64,000 nucleotides of DNA from Diphasiastrum complanatum (lineage: Eukaryota > Streptophyta > Lycopodiopsida > Lycopodiales > Lycopodiaceae), in assembly GCA_029204225.1 (NCBI GenBank), contig CM055095.1:37286597-37350596 (forward strand), given 5' to 3'. Below the pieces are notes generated by a model. The model did no database searches. It was not told the origin of the DNA and worked only from the letters and a program-made list of their open reading frames with translations. Positions 21,409 to 31,259 of the stretch are shown here, in pieces; the stretch's first letter is position 1, and every line of letters starts with the position of its first letter. Both the position numbers and the translations under genes were made by a program.

Positions 21409-22790
21409 ATACACACAGACTATCATGTATATTGGCATCAGATGAGATGTATATATTTTTTTACAGTTTATTCGTGTCATGGCTAGTTTATCATGGTTGC
21501 TTACAAATGGTTAGCTTTGTGAAATTTGACTGGTTAGTTAGAAATGGTTTGCTACGTGCAAGATGAGAGAGAGAGAGAGAGAGAGAGAGACATAGATCAG
21601 CACATCTGCATCTCTCTCATAACATATGCATCATGTTCAACCATTCAACATAACACGCTAAACCCGACACCGTAACAAATGGAACAGTTAACATAACACC
21701 CTAAACCCTAACAAATCATCATAAACCCACAACCCCACAGCCATAACCATCAAAACAAGCCACAACCATAGTCATCATAACCACAACCATAGACATCATA
21801 AACCCCACGTCCTCATTGTGTCGTAGGCATTGCACCACAGGTATGTGCAGCACTTGTGTAGCATCCACTTAAACTTGTGTAGAATGCATTAATGGTCCAC
21901 GAATACAGTCCACGGGTTCGTGATCTCGATACGAACCCAACGGATCGAGTCTGGCTTGATTCGGGTATCGTTCGGTCAAAATGGCCCTTCGACGGAGAGA
22001 AACGCAATTAGGTCACATGAAATGGACTAGTTTTGCAGCTTTCTGTCCGACGGCCCAGTTTCTCCAAACGGGATCCATTTTAGGTGTCGTCTGTTTCGGC
22101 CAGTGGACAACCTCAATAGGAACCTGTGGGAACAGATAGGACGAGGAACGGACGGAGGGCCGGCCCAAATCGTCCATCTGAAGTTCGACGTTAAATAGAG
22201 CTTCAGGGACACTTTGTCCGGTCGGGACCTGAAAACTGGGAGATGTTTCGAAGCCCCCGTGTCGGTACTGTGCCATAAGTAATTAGTAAGCCGTTGAAGT
22301 TCATCCGGGGAGAAACCGATCTCGCCAACCGAGCCATAGTAGTGTGTAGGTCTCGTGGTTCCCTGTAGTGAATGACACAGTTTTGCATAAGTAATTAGTA
22401 AGCTGTTGAAGTTCATCCGGGGGGAAACCGATCACATCATATAAGACACAGTAGTGTGTACGTCTCGTGGTTCCCTGTAGTGAATGACACAGTTTTGCAT
22501 AAGTAATTAGTAAGCTGTTGAAGTTCATCCGAGGGGAAACCGATCTCCTCATATAAGACATAGTAGTGTGTAGGTCTTGTGGTTCCCTATCTTGAGAGCT
22601 TGTACACATTTTAGCATCATGTACACTGGTATCAGAACAGATGTGTATATTTTTTTACAGTCTATTCGTGTCATAGCCAATTTATCGTGGTTGGTTAGAA
22701 ATGGCTAGGTATGTGAAATTTGAATGGTTGGTTAGAAATGGTTTGCATTACGCAATCTTTATGGTTGGTTAGAAGTGGCTTGCTCTGTGC

Positions 22791-22824
<34 letters not shown>
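21409..22824. repeat. Duplicated block flanking a 112-bp tandem repeat
   Basis: 21421-21594 and 22616-22824 are diverged direct copies (both contain TTTTTTTACAGT, TATTCGTGTCAT, GAAATGGTTTGC and end in (GA)n). Between them, 22275-22610 holds three units of 112 bp starting at 22275, 22387 and 22499 (ATAAGTAATTAGTAAGC, GTTGAAGTTCATCCG, GTCTCGTGGTTCCCT). Telomere-like CCCTAAACCCTAAC occurs at 21699-21712. No coding sequence. Confidence 0.65.
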
Positions 22825-22827
<3 letters not shown>

Positions 22828-23002
22828 CACACCATACATTAATTCATCAGATGTATCAAAATAACAATACGTATTCCCACCATATACGGCTGGGGCTGTT
22901 CTTTACACTATGTTAGACAATAAATGCTGCCTCATCTACTACCGAAAATTACATAACAACAGTCAGCCACATACGGCTAGACCCCATCTATTCTAAACAT
23001 TT

Positions 23003-23350
23003 CTATGGATCCTCCACTGACTCCTCGCCCTCGTCAGGTGCATTGTTCTGTCGCTCTCGCTCTGCCTCCCGGTTAGCCCGAGCTGCCACCTGATTAGCCC
23101 GACGGCGGGCCGCCCTTTCCCTGACCATGATGAGCTGTCGTCGTGTGAAGTTCATTCCAATCTGCTCATCCAAATCCAGCTCGACAACAGGGGCAGGTGG
23201 CTCCGGTTCCGGATTTCTCTGCCCAGCCTGTCACTGCATCTCTGCAAATTCCGCCTCAAACTTTCGATGCCTTTCGTTGTGCTGTCGGACATCTTCCTCG
23301 AGCTTCCTCCTAGCTTCGCCATCGGGCTTCGGTGGTATGCATTCCGCCAT
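23003..23350 (-). pseudogene. ORF2 relic of a truncated hAT copy (one stop)
   Basis: ATG 23350 to stop 23003-23005, 348 nt, in frame with the other ORF2 copies (MAECIPPKPDGEARRKLEED...). A TGA at 23231-23233 replaces the CGA found in hAT-D. Downstream sequence to 22823 matches the region after ORF2 of hAT-A closely and then stops at a (GA)n tract. The GGTACC-type terminus is missing. It may be the ORF2 of hAT-2, because it is convergent with it, or an independent truncated copy. Confidence 0.75.
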
Positions 23351-23751
23351 CTCACGACGTCCTACTCTCACAGCCTCTCACAGCCTCTCTCTCTCTCTCT
23401 CTCTCACAGCCGCTCACAATGCCTCTCACAGCCTCTGAAAAAGCCTCTCACAATGCCTCTCACAATGGCCTTGTGAATATAAATTGTTGCTCTTTCGTGT
23501 CCGATTCTGTAGATATCAGACATGGGAGGCATGGGGGCAGTGGTTACGTCTGTTGCAAATTTTTTTGGGTACCGTTTTCTTATTTTTTAACAGGAAGGGG
23601 TAGGTGGGTGCCAGACACCCTCTGATAATTAATTCCGGGGGGGGGGGGGGGGCAGGGGCCATAAATTGCTTTTATTTCGCTTTGGGGATGTGGGACAGCG
23701 TGGGCAAGTGCCTGTATTTTATTTTATTTTTTTGAAAAAAAAAATTTCAAA

Positions 23752-23816
23752 ATGCGGGACACGTCTGGACGCGGACGCACCCCTGAGGCGTCCGCATCCA
23801 GGGTCCGCTTCCTTAG
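23752..23816. mobile_element. Right end of a GC-rich MITE-2 copy
   Basis: CACGTCTGGACGCGGACGCA ... GTCCGCTTCCTTAG matches the end of the MITE-2 at 44325 (reverse orientation). It is directly followed by TATCAAAG of MITE-3. Confidence 0.65.
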
Positions 23817-24027
23817 TATCAAAGTTCCAGGTGCCGTGGTACGGCACCTGGTACGGCACGGATGCCGTGGAACTTCAATTCCACGGCACCCACGACACCT
23901 GTTTTTTTTTTCAAAGTCACTTTTAGTAAAAAAAACCCAAAAAAAAAAACAGGTGTTGTACCACGACACGTGTGCCATGGTACGGCACCTGGACCCCACG
24001 GCACTTGTGTCGTGGGGTACTTTGATA
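23817..24027. mobile_element. MITE-3, about 207 bp with TCAAAGTWCC terminal inverted repeats
   Basis: Left end TATCAAAGTTCCAGGTGCCG and right end (reverse complement) TATCAAAGTACCCCACGAC form inverted repeats bounded by TA. The interior has several GGTGCCGTGG/CCACGGCACC palindromes around a poly-T/poly-A core. TA duplication with these TIRs would fit a Tc1/mariner-like MITE, although the TIR is not the Stowaway consensus. Confidence 0.65.
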
Positions 24028-24575
24028 TTATATATATATATATATATATCATAGTGGCCTTTGGTACCGTTGGTATGGTACCGGCGGTACCATAACAGTG
24101 GTACCGCCGGTACGGTACCGCCCTGGGATCCGCAGTACCAGGGCGGTACCATTTTTAATATTTTTTTGTATATTTTTTAAATTCAATTTTTGCCTTTAAC
24201 ATACCAAAATACGTCAAAAAAATGGAAAATAAAAAGGATTCTGGGTGTAGGAAAAGAGGGTACAGTACATGGTGCAGGGGACTGGTGCAACAGCACATGG
24301 ACACTGTGGGTGAGCAGACCATGGGGCACACAGGGGGAGAGCATCACATGGGGGCAGGTACAGAGGCACATGGAGAGATGATGGGGATCCACATGGCCGA
24401 TCAGGCTGTGGGGATAAATAGGCACTCACAATGCCATTGTGAGAGGCATTTTCAGAGGCTGTGAGAGCTAGTGATAGACAGTGAGAGAGCAAGCGAGAGC
24501 CGGTGACAGGCTGTGAGAGGCTGTTTGAGAGCCAGGGTGCTGTGAGAGGGTGTTGTGAGGAGAAGGTCGATCGAG

Positions 24576-24902
24576 ATGGCAGAGCGCATACCACCGAAGC
24601 CCGATGGCGAAGCCAAGAGGAAGCTCGAGGAAGATATCCGAAGGCACAACGAAAGACATCGGAAGCAAGAGGCAGACATTGCAGAGATGCTGCGACAGAC
24701 TCGGCAGAGACACCCAGAGCTGCAGATCCTCGCCCCCGCTGTCGAGCTGGATTTGGATGAGCAGATCGGAATGAACTTCACACGACGGTAGCTCATCATG
24801 GTCAGGGAAAGGGCGGCCAGACGTCGGGCTAACCAGGAGGCAGAGCGAGAGCGACAGAACAATGCACCTGACGAGGGCGAGGAGTCAGTGGAGGATCAGT
24901 AG
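24576..24902 (+). pseudogene. ORF2 of hAT-B, one TAG
   Basis: ATG 24576 (MAERIPPKPDGEAKRKLEED) runs to stop 24900-24902, 108 codons, in-frame shorter than hAT-D by deletions that keep the frame. TAG at 24789-24791 replaces the CAG of hAT-D in NFTRRQL. Convergent with the hAT-B transposase. Confidence 0.8.
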
Positions 24903-25581
24903 ACATCTTTAGAATAGATAAGGTCCAGCCGTATGTGGCGAACTGTTGCTATGTGATTTTCGGTGGTTTAGGGTATGTAAAAAAAGACGGGATATGTAAT
25001 GTTATCTTGATACAACGGCTAAATCAATATATAGATGTTTTTTTGCAACGCGAGCCTGGTCATGTGAAATGCAATCTCTGCAATTTTTTTAAATGCAAAT
25101 GTGATACGTGTGTTTACGAAATGCCATTTGGGGTGTAGGGGTAATTCTTGTGCTCATTATGTATGTGCATTTATGTGAAGCTATCATTCACTTCAATCGA
25201 AATTAGTTGAAAATAAGATTCACACGCACATAGAATTTGACATAAAATTGAAAATACAGCATCCAAGCAGCTGCGGGACCGGCATCTAAATCACTCTGCC
25301 CTCTATCAAGAGCCTCCTCCATCATGTCGACATAGGTAGGTATGCCACTGCCCCCCCCTGTGTGCCCTGCCTGTCTCCCGGTATAACCTGTGCAATGTGC
25401 CCCACCTCTGCCACATGATGCACCTGTGACCCCTGCCCGTGGCGTGTGCCCTGCACCTGTATCATCTGCCTCATCCCTCTCTGATCTGGCAAACACAACC
25501 CGAATGGGCTCATCCTCATCATGCTCATCCTCTAACACTGGCTCATCTGCCTCATACAATGGAGGCTCTCTGTGCTCAAGC

Positions 25582-25585
<4 letters not shown>

Positions 25586-25662
<77 letters not shown>
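25586..25662. repeat. Expanded (CT)n microsatellite in hAT-B exon 4
   Basis: About 77 bp of CT. In hAT-D the same place holds a short run coding RERE (47660-47700). The LINE/prohibitin insertion begins right after it and ends in front of the remaining CTCTCTCTGCC at 28293. Confidence 0.85.
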
Positions 25663-25665
<3 letters not shown>

Positions 25666-26027
25666 AGCGTGCATCAACGTCTTCCACCTACAAACTCTTC
25701 TCTGATCTGTGAGTCAGTGAGCGGGCAGCCCATATTCCACCAATGAGCTCTACAAATGTGTAAGGGTGGACAGTCGCAAGCACCTCCAATACGGATTCGA
25801 GCGGGCCAGATCGCATCAGTATTAATAGAGGTTCCTCTTTGATCGGGCCTCCAGTCACCAAGTTTTACCTCTAACGACTAATGCCCTCAGCCCATTTTGA
25901 TCTATGAAAGGTAGCGAGCTCCTACAGATCAGTTTAGGGCCAGAATTCATTGGAGTGGCGAGACCTGAGCATCAGAGCAGTGACTGAGCCTCCCTTTCTA
26001 CCGAGCATGACCTTCTGAATCAGCACT

Positions 26028-26316
26028 AAGGTATATCCGGAAGGAACCCACTTGAAATTTCCTTGGATTGATAGACCTATAATTTTTTATGTGAGAGCTA
26101 GGCCCCATGTAACAGACAGTACTCAGGAAGCAGGGATCTTCAGACGGTTCGCATCACACTTAGAATTTTGACTAGGCCGATGCCAGACAGACTACCTGAA
26201 ATTTATAGGACACTTGGCTTAGACTATGCAGAGAAGGTACTGCCATCAATAGTTCATGAAACTTTGAAGGCTATAGTTGCTCAGTACAATGCAACCCACT
26301 CATAACTCAACGTGAG
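26028..26316 (+). pseudogene. Prohibitin-2-like (PHB) cDNA-type fragment, frameshifted
   Basis: Prohibitins are ring-forming scaffolds of the mitochondrial inner membrane. From 26028 the frame reads KVYPEGTHLKFPWIDRPIIF, then VRARPH. After a frameshift near 26110 it reads GSRDLQTVRITLRILTRPMP, DRLPEIYRTLGLDYAEKVLP and SIVHETLKAIVAQYNAT. After one lost base it gives LITQRE. These are hallmark blocks of the PHB (SPFH) domain, in the type found in plant PHB2-class proteins. No intron interrupts about 95 codons, suggesting a processed copy. It abuts the LINE RT at about 26317. The stretch 25663-26027 before it shows nothing I can assign. Confidence 0.85.
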
Positions 26317-28292
26317 GGTGCTCCATCTCGCTGCTCCAGGGTGATTTATCACCTGATATTATCAGATTTGCAAAGCGAGGGCATATTTGATGACTCTGAA
26401 GGAAAACGCCTCGTTGACCTTCTCTTCAGTTCTTCTTCAGGCGCCTTTTGGCGTGAGTTTATCCCTCGTACTCCACCACCTCTCCTAGAAGACCTTCGCA
26501 TATGGACCGACTACGCTACCAGTCTATATACCATACCTACTGACGCACCTATCTCTATCTCCCCTCGTCCCTCTGAGTTCACCTTCTTCACCGCTGACAT
26601 GGTACTTGCGGCCATTAAGAAAATGAAATCCCATAAAGCAAGAGACATTGAAGACCTTGAGTCTGAACTCCTAATCCATGCTACCGACCTCCTTGCTCCC
26701 ACACTAGCCACTCTCCTCAATTCCGCCGTTGTCTCTGGCTTCCCTTCATCCTGGTGCACCAACATCATCCATCCTATCCATAAAAATGGTGATCCCATGA
26801 TTCCTGGTAACTATCATGATCGGACATGTCCTCACTAAGCTTTATGGTACCATACTCCAGTCTGCAGTAAGCTCAGAGGCGGAATCGAGGAGATTACAAG
26901 CATTGGGACAGGCAGGTTTCCGGGCTCATTACTCTACCACTGACCATATTTTCACACTTAGAGCTTTGATTGAGGAAGCACAGGAAAGAAAGGGTTTACT
27001 GCAATTTTGTGGATTTCAGGAAAGCCTTTGATTCTGTACCACGCTCCCTACTCATTCAAAGACTTTGGGATCTTGGTTTCTCCACGGATATTGTTCTGGC
27101 AGTGATGGCTCTTTATGAGAAGGTCTTGGGATGCTTCCGACATGGTAGTGGTATCTCTGATCACAGCACCATTGGCGTGAAAAATGGATGCTCTCTTTTG
27201 CCGGTTCTTTTTGGATTGTACATTGATGAGTTAGAGCGAGCCATCTCACAGTGTGCAGGAGCTGGATGTAGACTTGGCACCATCTTGATTGCCATTCTCT
27301 TGTATGCGGATGATGTGGTACTAGTATCCACGACCAGAGAGGGATTACAGAGGCAGCTAGATTGTTTACAGGGTTTCTGTACTAGATGGGGATTGGGGGT
27401 GAACACTGCGAAGACCAAGGTTATGGTCTTCAACACTTCTCGAGCCTTCATGCAGCGCCAGGAGCTCATGCTTGATGGACGGGCCTTAGAGGTAGTTTCC
27501 TCGTCTACATATTTGGGGATACTCTTTTCTGGTCCTACTTTCAGCATGCGACAAGCAGCCACCACTCGACTTGGGAAGGGGCATTCCTCCCTTGTTCAGC
27601 TTGAGCGGTTCTGCTTCAGGAAGTCCATCAGAGATGCTCGCAGTAAGTGCCGACTTTTTGACACTATTGTCACTCCCACAGCCTTAGATGCAGCAGAGAC
27701 ATGGTGTACAGGTCTTCCATCTTCACACTAGGCCAGCATTTCACGATTACAGACCACCATGCTAGCTCGTATGATTCGGGCGAAGTCCTCGGTTCCGCAC
27801 GAGATTCTTCTTGCAGAGTTTGTCGTTCCACCCATTCAGATAGCTGCAGCATTCCAGCTCATCGCATATATTCAGAGCGTTCAGGATCTACCAGATGCAG
27901 ACACGAGATATACACGGGCCTCACTTGCCTCCTCACACTTCCTTCATGACCAGGGCTACCGACTGTCATGGTTCTCACAGGCATCCCATTTCCTCCTTGA
28001 TTCCTTTGGCATATCCATCACAGAGCTTCCCTCGGGCATCCACCAGTATATCAGGCGCTTCTTATATAGAGCATACCTTGACCGTACTTGGAGGCGACAG
28101 CTGGGGGTTAAACCCGCCTATTACTGGACTCACTTCATTGAGCTTGACATAGTAGGGTTCCCAATTTTGCCACACTATTTGGATTTCTGTTATAGTCTTG
28201 GAGACGTTTCATACACTCCTACGGTTACCACATACTTGACATGTACATTTACTAGTCTTATATGCCTTTTGGCATGGAAAAGGCATTAATAA
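26317..28292 (+). pseudogene. 5'-truncated LINE: reverse transcriptase and 3' end
   Basis: Frames at 26341-26838, 26816-27031, 26970-27731 and 27759-28289 together give a non-LTR reverse transcriptase. Motifs are IIHPIHKNGDPMIPGNY, QAGFRAHYSTTDHIFTLRAL, FVDFRKAFDSVPR, NGCSLLPVLFGLYIDELE and LLYADDVVLVS (about 27300). Frameshifts lie near 26815 and 27000 and a TAG near 27729. The 3' end TTTTGGCATGG...TTAATAAAGCTTTC matches the tail of the fragment at 5525-5650. The endonuclease is missing. Confidence 0.85.
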
Positions 28293-28935
28293 AGCTTTCT
28301 CTCTCTGCCATCAACTGTGTGCCCAAGTCATCTGCAGGCATGGGATGGATGCTGTCCGTAGGCAAGTCAACTTGGCGCTCCAAATCAGATATCTTCGTCT
28401 GCAAGGTCAAAATTAAGCGTGTCAGGACAACAACTTGATCAAAAATTGAAACCTACATTTTAGTGAGACGTCAACCAACATGCTATGCTTATCACCTGCA
28501 ATGCGCTCGTAATGGTCAGCAGTCTCTTGGCGAGACGTACGTTGGTGCTACAGAACACCAACCGCCCTAGCTGACTCACTGACAGCCTGTTTCTTCTCCT
28601 TGTGTGAACGAGGGCCCATGTGCTCTAATTACGCTCACACACGGAGGCAGCGCAATCCTGTGGTACGTGCAATGAAATGGTTCAGCACATGTGCACGGGT
28701 GGAACGTCAACGAAACACAGCAAGGGAGGATGCGATGAGAAACATACCTGTGAAAGGACACGCAGTGTAAGACGCTGTATGGAGGGATAGGTGCTACCGA
28801 ACATGGTCCACCAAGTAATGGAGAGCTCCCTCCTCTCTGGGTCCTGAGCAGCCGGGTGACCGAACGTGCCCATGCAGAAACGAAATGCAACTAACTCCTC
28901 CATGAGTCTGATAGGATCCAAGCCAATGTGTGGAC

Positions 28936-29293
28936 TGTTACGAGCTCGTAACCAGTGCCGAACCCTAGAGAACACAGATAGGTCAGATACCACAGTCAGG
29001 GTCGTGTCCAGCGTACATGACCAACAGGGCAAGACAGTGTGAGTAGTGTGCCCCAGCATGGTCCATAGCCATGGCGGGCCTAACACAGCCTAGGGACCCT
29101 GTCAGCAGGATAGGGCCCCCAGTTGGGTCCCGACGTGCAGTCGGCCACGTCAGTGCCATGTGGCCGACACTTGGCAGTACCATGCTACCAGTCCTCACAC
29201 TGGGCTAGGAGGGGCTTACTCTATATCAGGGAGTAGGCAAGGTTGGGTGGATCAGTTAGTGTTTGCCCTACTGTGGTGTTAGGATCTATTACA
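28936..29293 (+). repeat. Ty3-1 5' LTR
   Basis: 358 bp, TG...CA ends. It differs from the right LTR at three sites (GTCGGCC/GTCGACC, GTACCATG/GTAGCATG, GGGCTAGG/GGGTTAGG). Confidence 0.95.
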
Positions 29294-29294
29294 C

Positions 29295-29307
29295 TGGTAT
29301 CAGAGCC
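29295..29307 (+). promoter_or_regulatory. Ty3-1 primer-binding site (initiator Met-tRNA)
   Basis: TGGTATCAGAGCC starts one base after the LTR end and is complementary to the 3' end of the plant initiator Met-tRNA, where minus-strand DNA synthesis begins. Confidence 0.9.
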
Positions 29308-30000
29308 ATCTCCATCCTAGGGAGTTCAGGACAGCAGTAGAGAAAGCTATCAGAAGATAGGAAAGATTTCTCAGATTCTCAGAAAAGAATTGAGGAGGAA
29401 AATCGCTGTAGGAACAGCTTTCAAATCCTTGAAATTTGCTGGGAATTTACAGTTGTTTGAGGCACAATCCCTTGTAGAAGCTCAGCGCTGAAAAATCAGG
29501 GATTTACCCTTGATTTTTATGTATCAGTTGTGGATTTTTGAGCACATTTTAAATAGAAAACGTGGAGCAGGTCCAGCGCTGCCAAATTGGGTGGAAACTT
29601 CGAATTTGGAGTGAAATTTTCTGGAATTTGGAGCGGATCTGAGACAGAATCGTGGGTGCAGGTCCAGAGCTGAAGGTCTTTGGCAGGAACCACAAGTTTG
29701 CAACTGTTTTGGGTCCTAAAACGGGAATTTTGGAGCAAAAAGTATACACCTCAGACAGCGAGGGAAGGGGCCAAGACGATCAGAAGTTTGTTTCTTTTTC
29801 TTGGTACCTTGATCTCTGATTTTTCCGGACAGCAGATCTGAAAGCAGTGGAGGAAGAGCTGAAAGGGCTTTTCTTGATTCTCTATGTGGAAGTACAGTTC
29901 TCAAAAGCTAAGTTTTCTTTCCCTCCTTGTACAGTTGTAAATTAGTCTTTTAGACTTTTTTTCCTTCAGAAGTTAAGGTAGCTCTCTTTCAGTTCCGAAG

Positions 30001-31146
30001 ATGACCACTCCTCAGGGACCTGATCAACCCCCGGAGAGAGACTTCGACGAACTTGAAACAGAAGCCTTGGCTTACAAAAAAGGGAAGGAACCCATGGAAG
30101 TAGAAGAACAGGAACAGTTCGCCGAAGAACTCGACGAACTGGTTACCAAGGAGCAGTTCCTCCAATTGGTAACAGAAGTGGATGAACTGAAGCTGGCATT
30201 AGCCAATTTCAAGTCCAGTGTGGACGACTCGTTCGCTGAACTCAAAAACTTGATTTTGAGCTCCGCGAAAGGAAGCCTTCCCTCCACTTCTCAGTTATCC
30301 CCTTCTCCACTTCCATCAGTTTCGGGTGAGACTTTACGGTCTCACCCCAGTGTTTTTAAAGATTTAAAGCCTCCTACTTTTAATGGGGAAGAGAAGGATA
30401 GAAATGCAGATATTCTACAAACCTTCCTCAGCAAATGGAAGAACATTCATGCTCTTAAATAGACCCCTGACCATTTGCAAGCAATTGAGGCCAGTCTTTC
30501 TTTAGGGCCTATGGCCTATAAGTGGTGGTTAAATCTCCAGGAGACTGGGCAGACTCCCCGGTCATGGAAAGCTTTTGAAGAAGCTTTCCTAAGAGAATTT
30601 CTACCAGAGAATGAACTTGATAGAGCCTGGGAAGCCTGGGAAAGAACAGTAATGGACAAGTCCCTCATCCAATATATCTCGCAGTATCGAGAAGCAATTT
30701 TAAAGATTAAAAATATGGATGACTATCAAAAAATCAGGGGATTTGTCCGTGGCCTCAAAGATGAATATAAAGTAGAGGTCCAGAGAAACTCGCCTACTAC
30801 CCTTGAGCAAGCTCTCAGATATGCTCAAATCTATGATGATTCAGTGGGTAGGAAGAGAGCGAGACAGCAACCACTTTCTGAGCAGCTTCCTCAGAAAGAC
30901 TTTCAATTTAAAAAGAAATTTTTAAAAAGAAAGAAAGAAGATAAATTTAAAGGTGAAGCTCCTCAGAAACGCCCTTCACTCATACAGCCCTTAAAACCAG
31001 ATGATTTTGAGAAAGCCAAACAAGAACGTTTGTGCTTTGTGTGTATGGGCAAGGGACACACAGTCAGACAGTGTCCCAAGGGGCCTTTCACTAAAAAAGA
31101 TAAAAAAACAAGTTCATCTTGTTCAGACTGTATGTTTCCCCAGTGA
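30001..31146 (+). pseudogene. Ty3-1 gag, one in-frame TAG
   Basis: ATG 30001 (MTTPQGPDQPPERDFDELET). An acidic coiled-coil N-terminus is followed by capsid motifs (KPPTFNGEEKDRN; LSLGPMAYKWWLNLQETG; SWKAFEEAFLREFLPENE), then a Lys-rich stretch and the zinc knuckle CFVCMGKGHTVRQC (CX2CX4HX4C, 31033-31074). It stops at 31144-31146. A TAG at 30460-30462 interrupts the frame after ALK; everything after it stays in frame, so the lesion is a single point change. The protein would form the particle that packages the element RNA. Confidence 0.9.
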
Positions 31147-31259
31147 CTCGGCAGCTTCCGAGATCAAAGTGTATCATGAAGATCATGAACACTGTTGCCA
31201 GCTGACCTCTGCAATGCTAGCGAGACCCTTCAGCTATTGGGCCGCATGACCTAGTACGT

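Noticed and set aside
22631-22645. TGGTATCAGAACA as a retrotransposon primer site
   Set aside because: It lies inside a duplicated non-coding block, no LTR ends before it and no gag follows; the first copy of the block lacks it.
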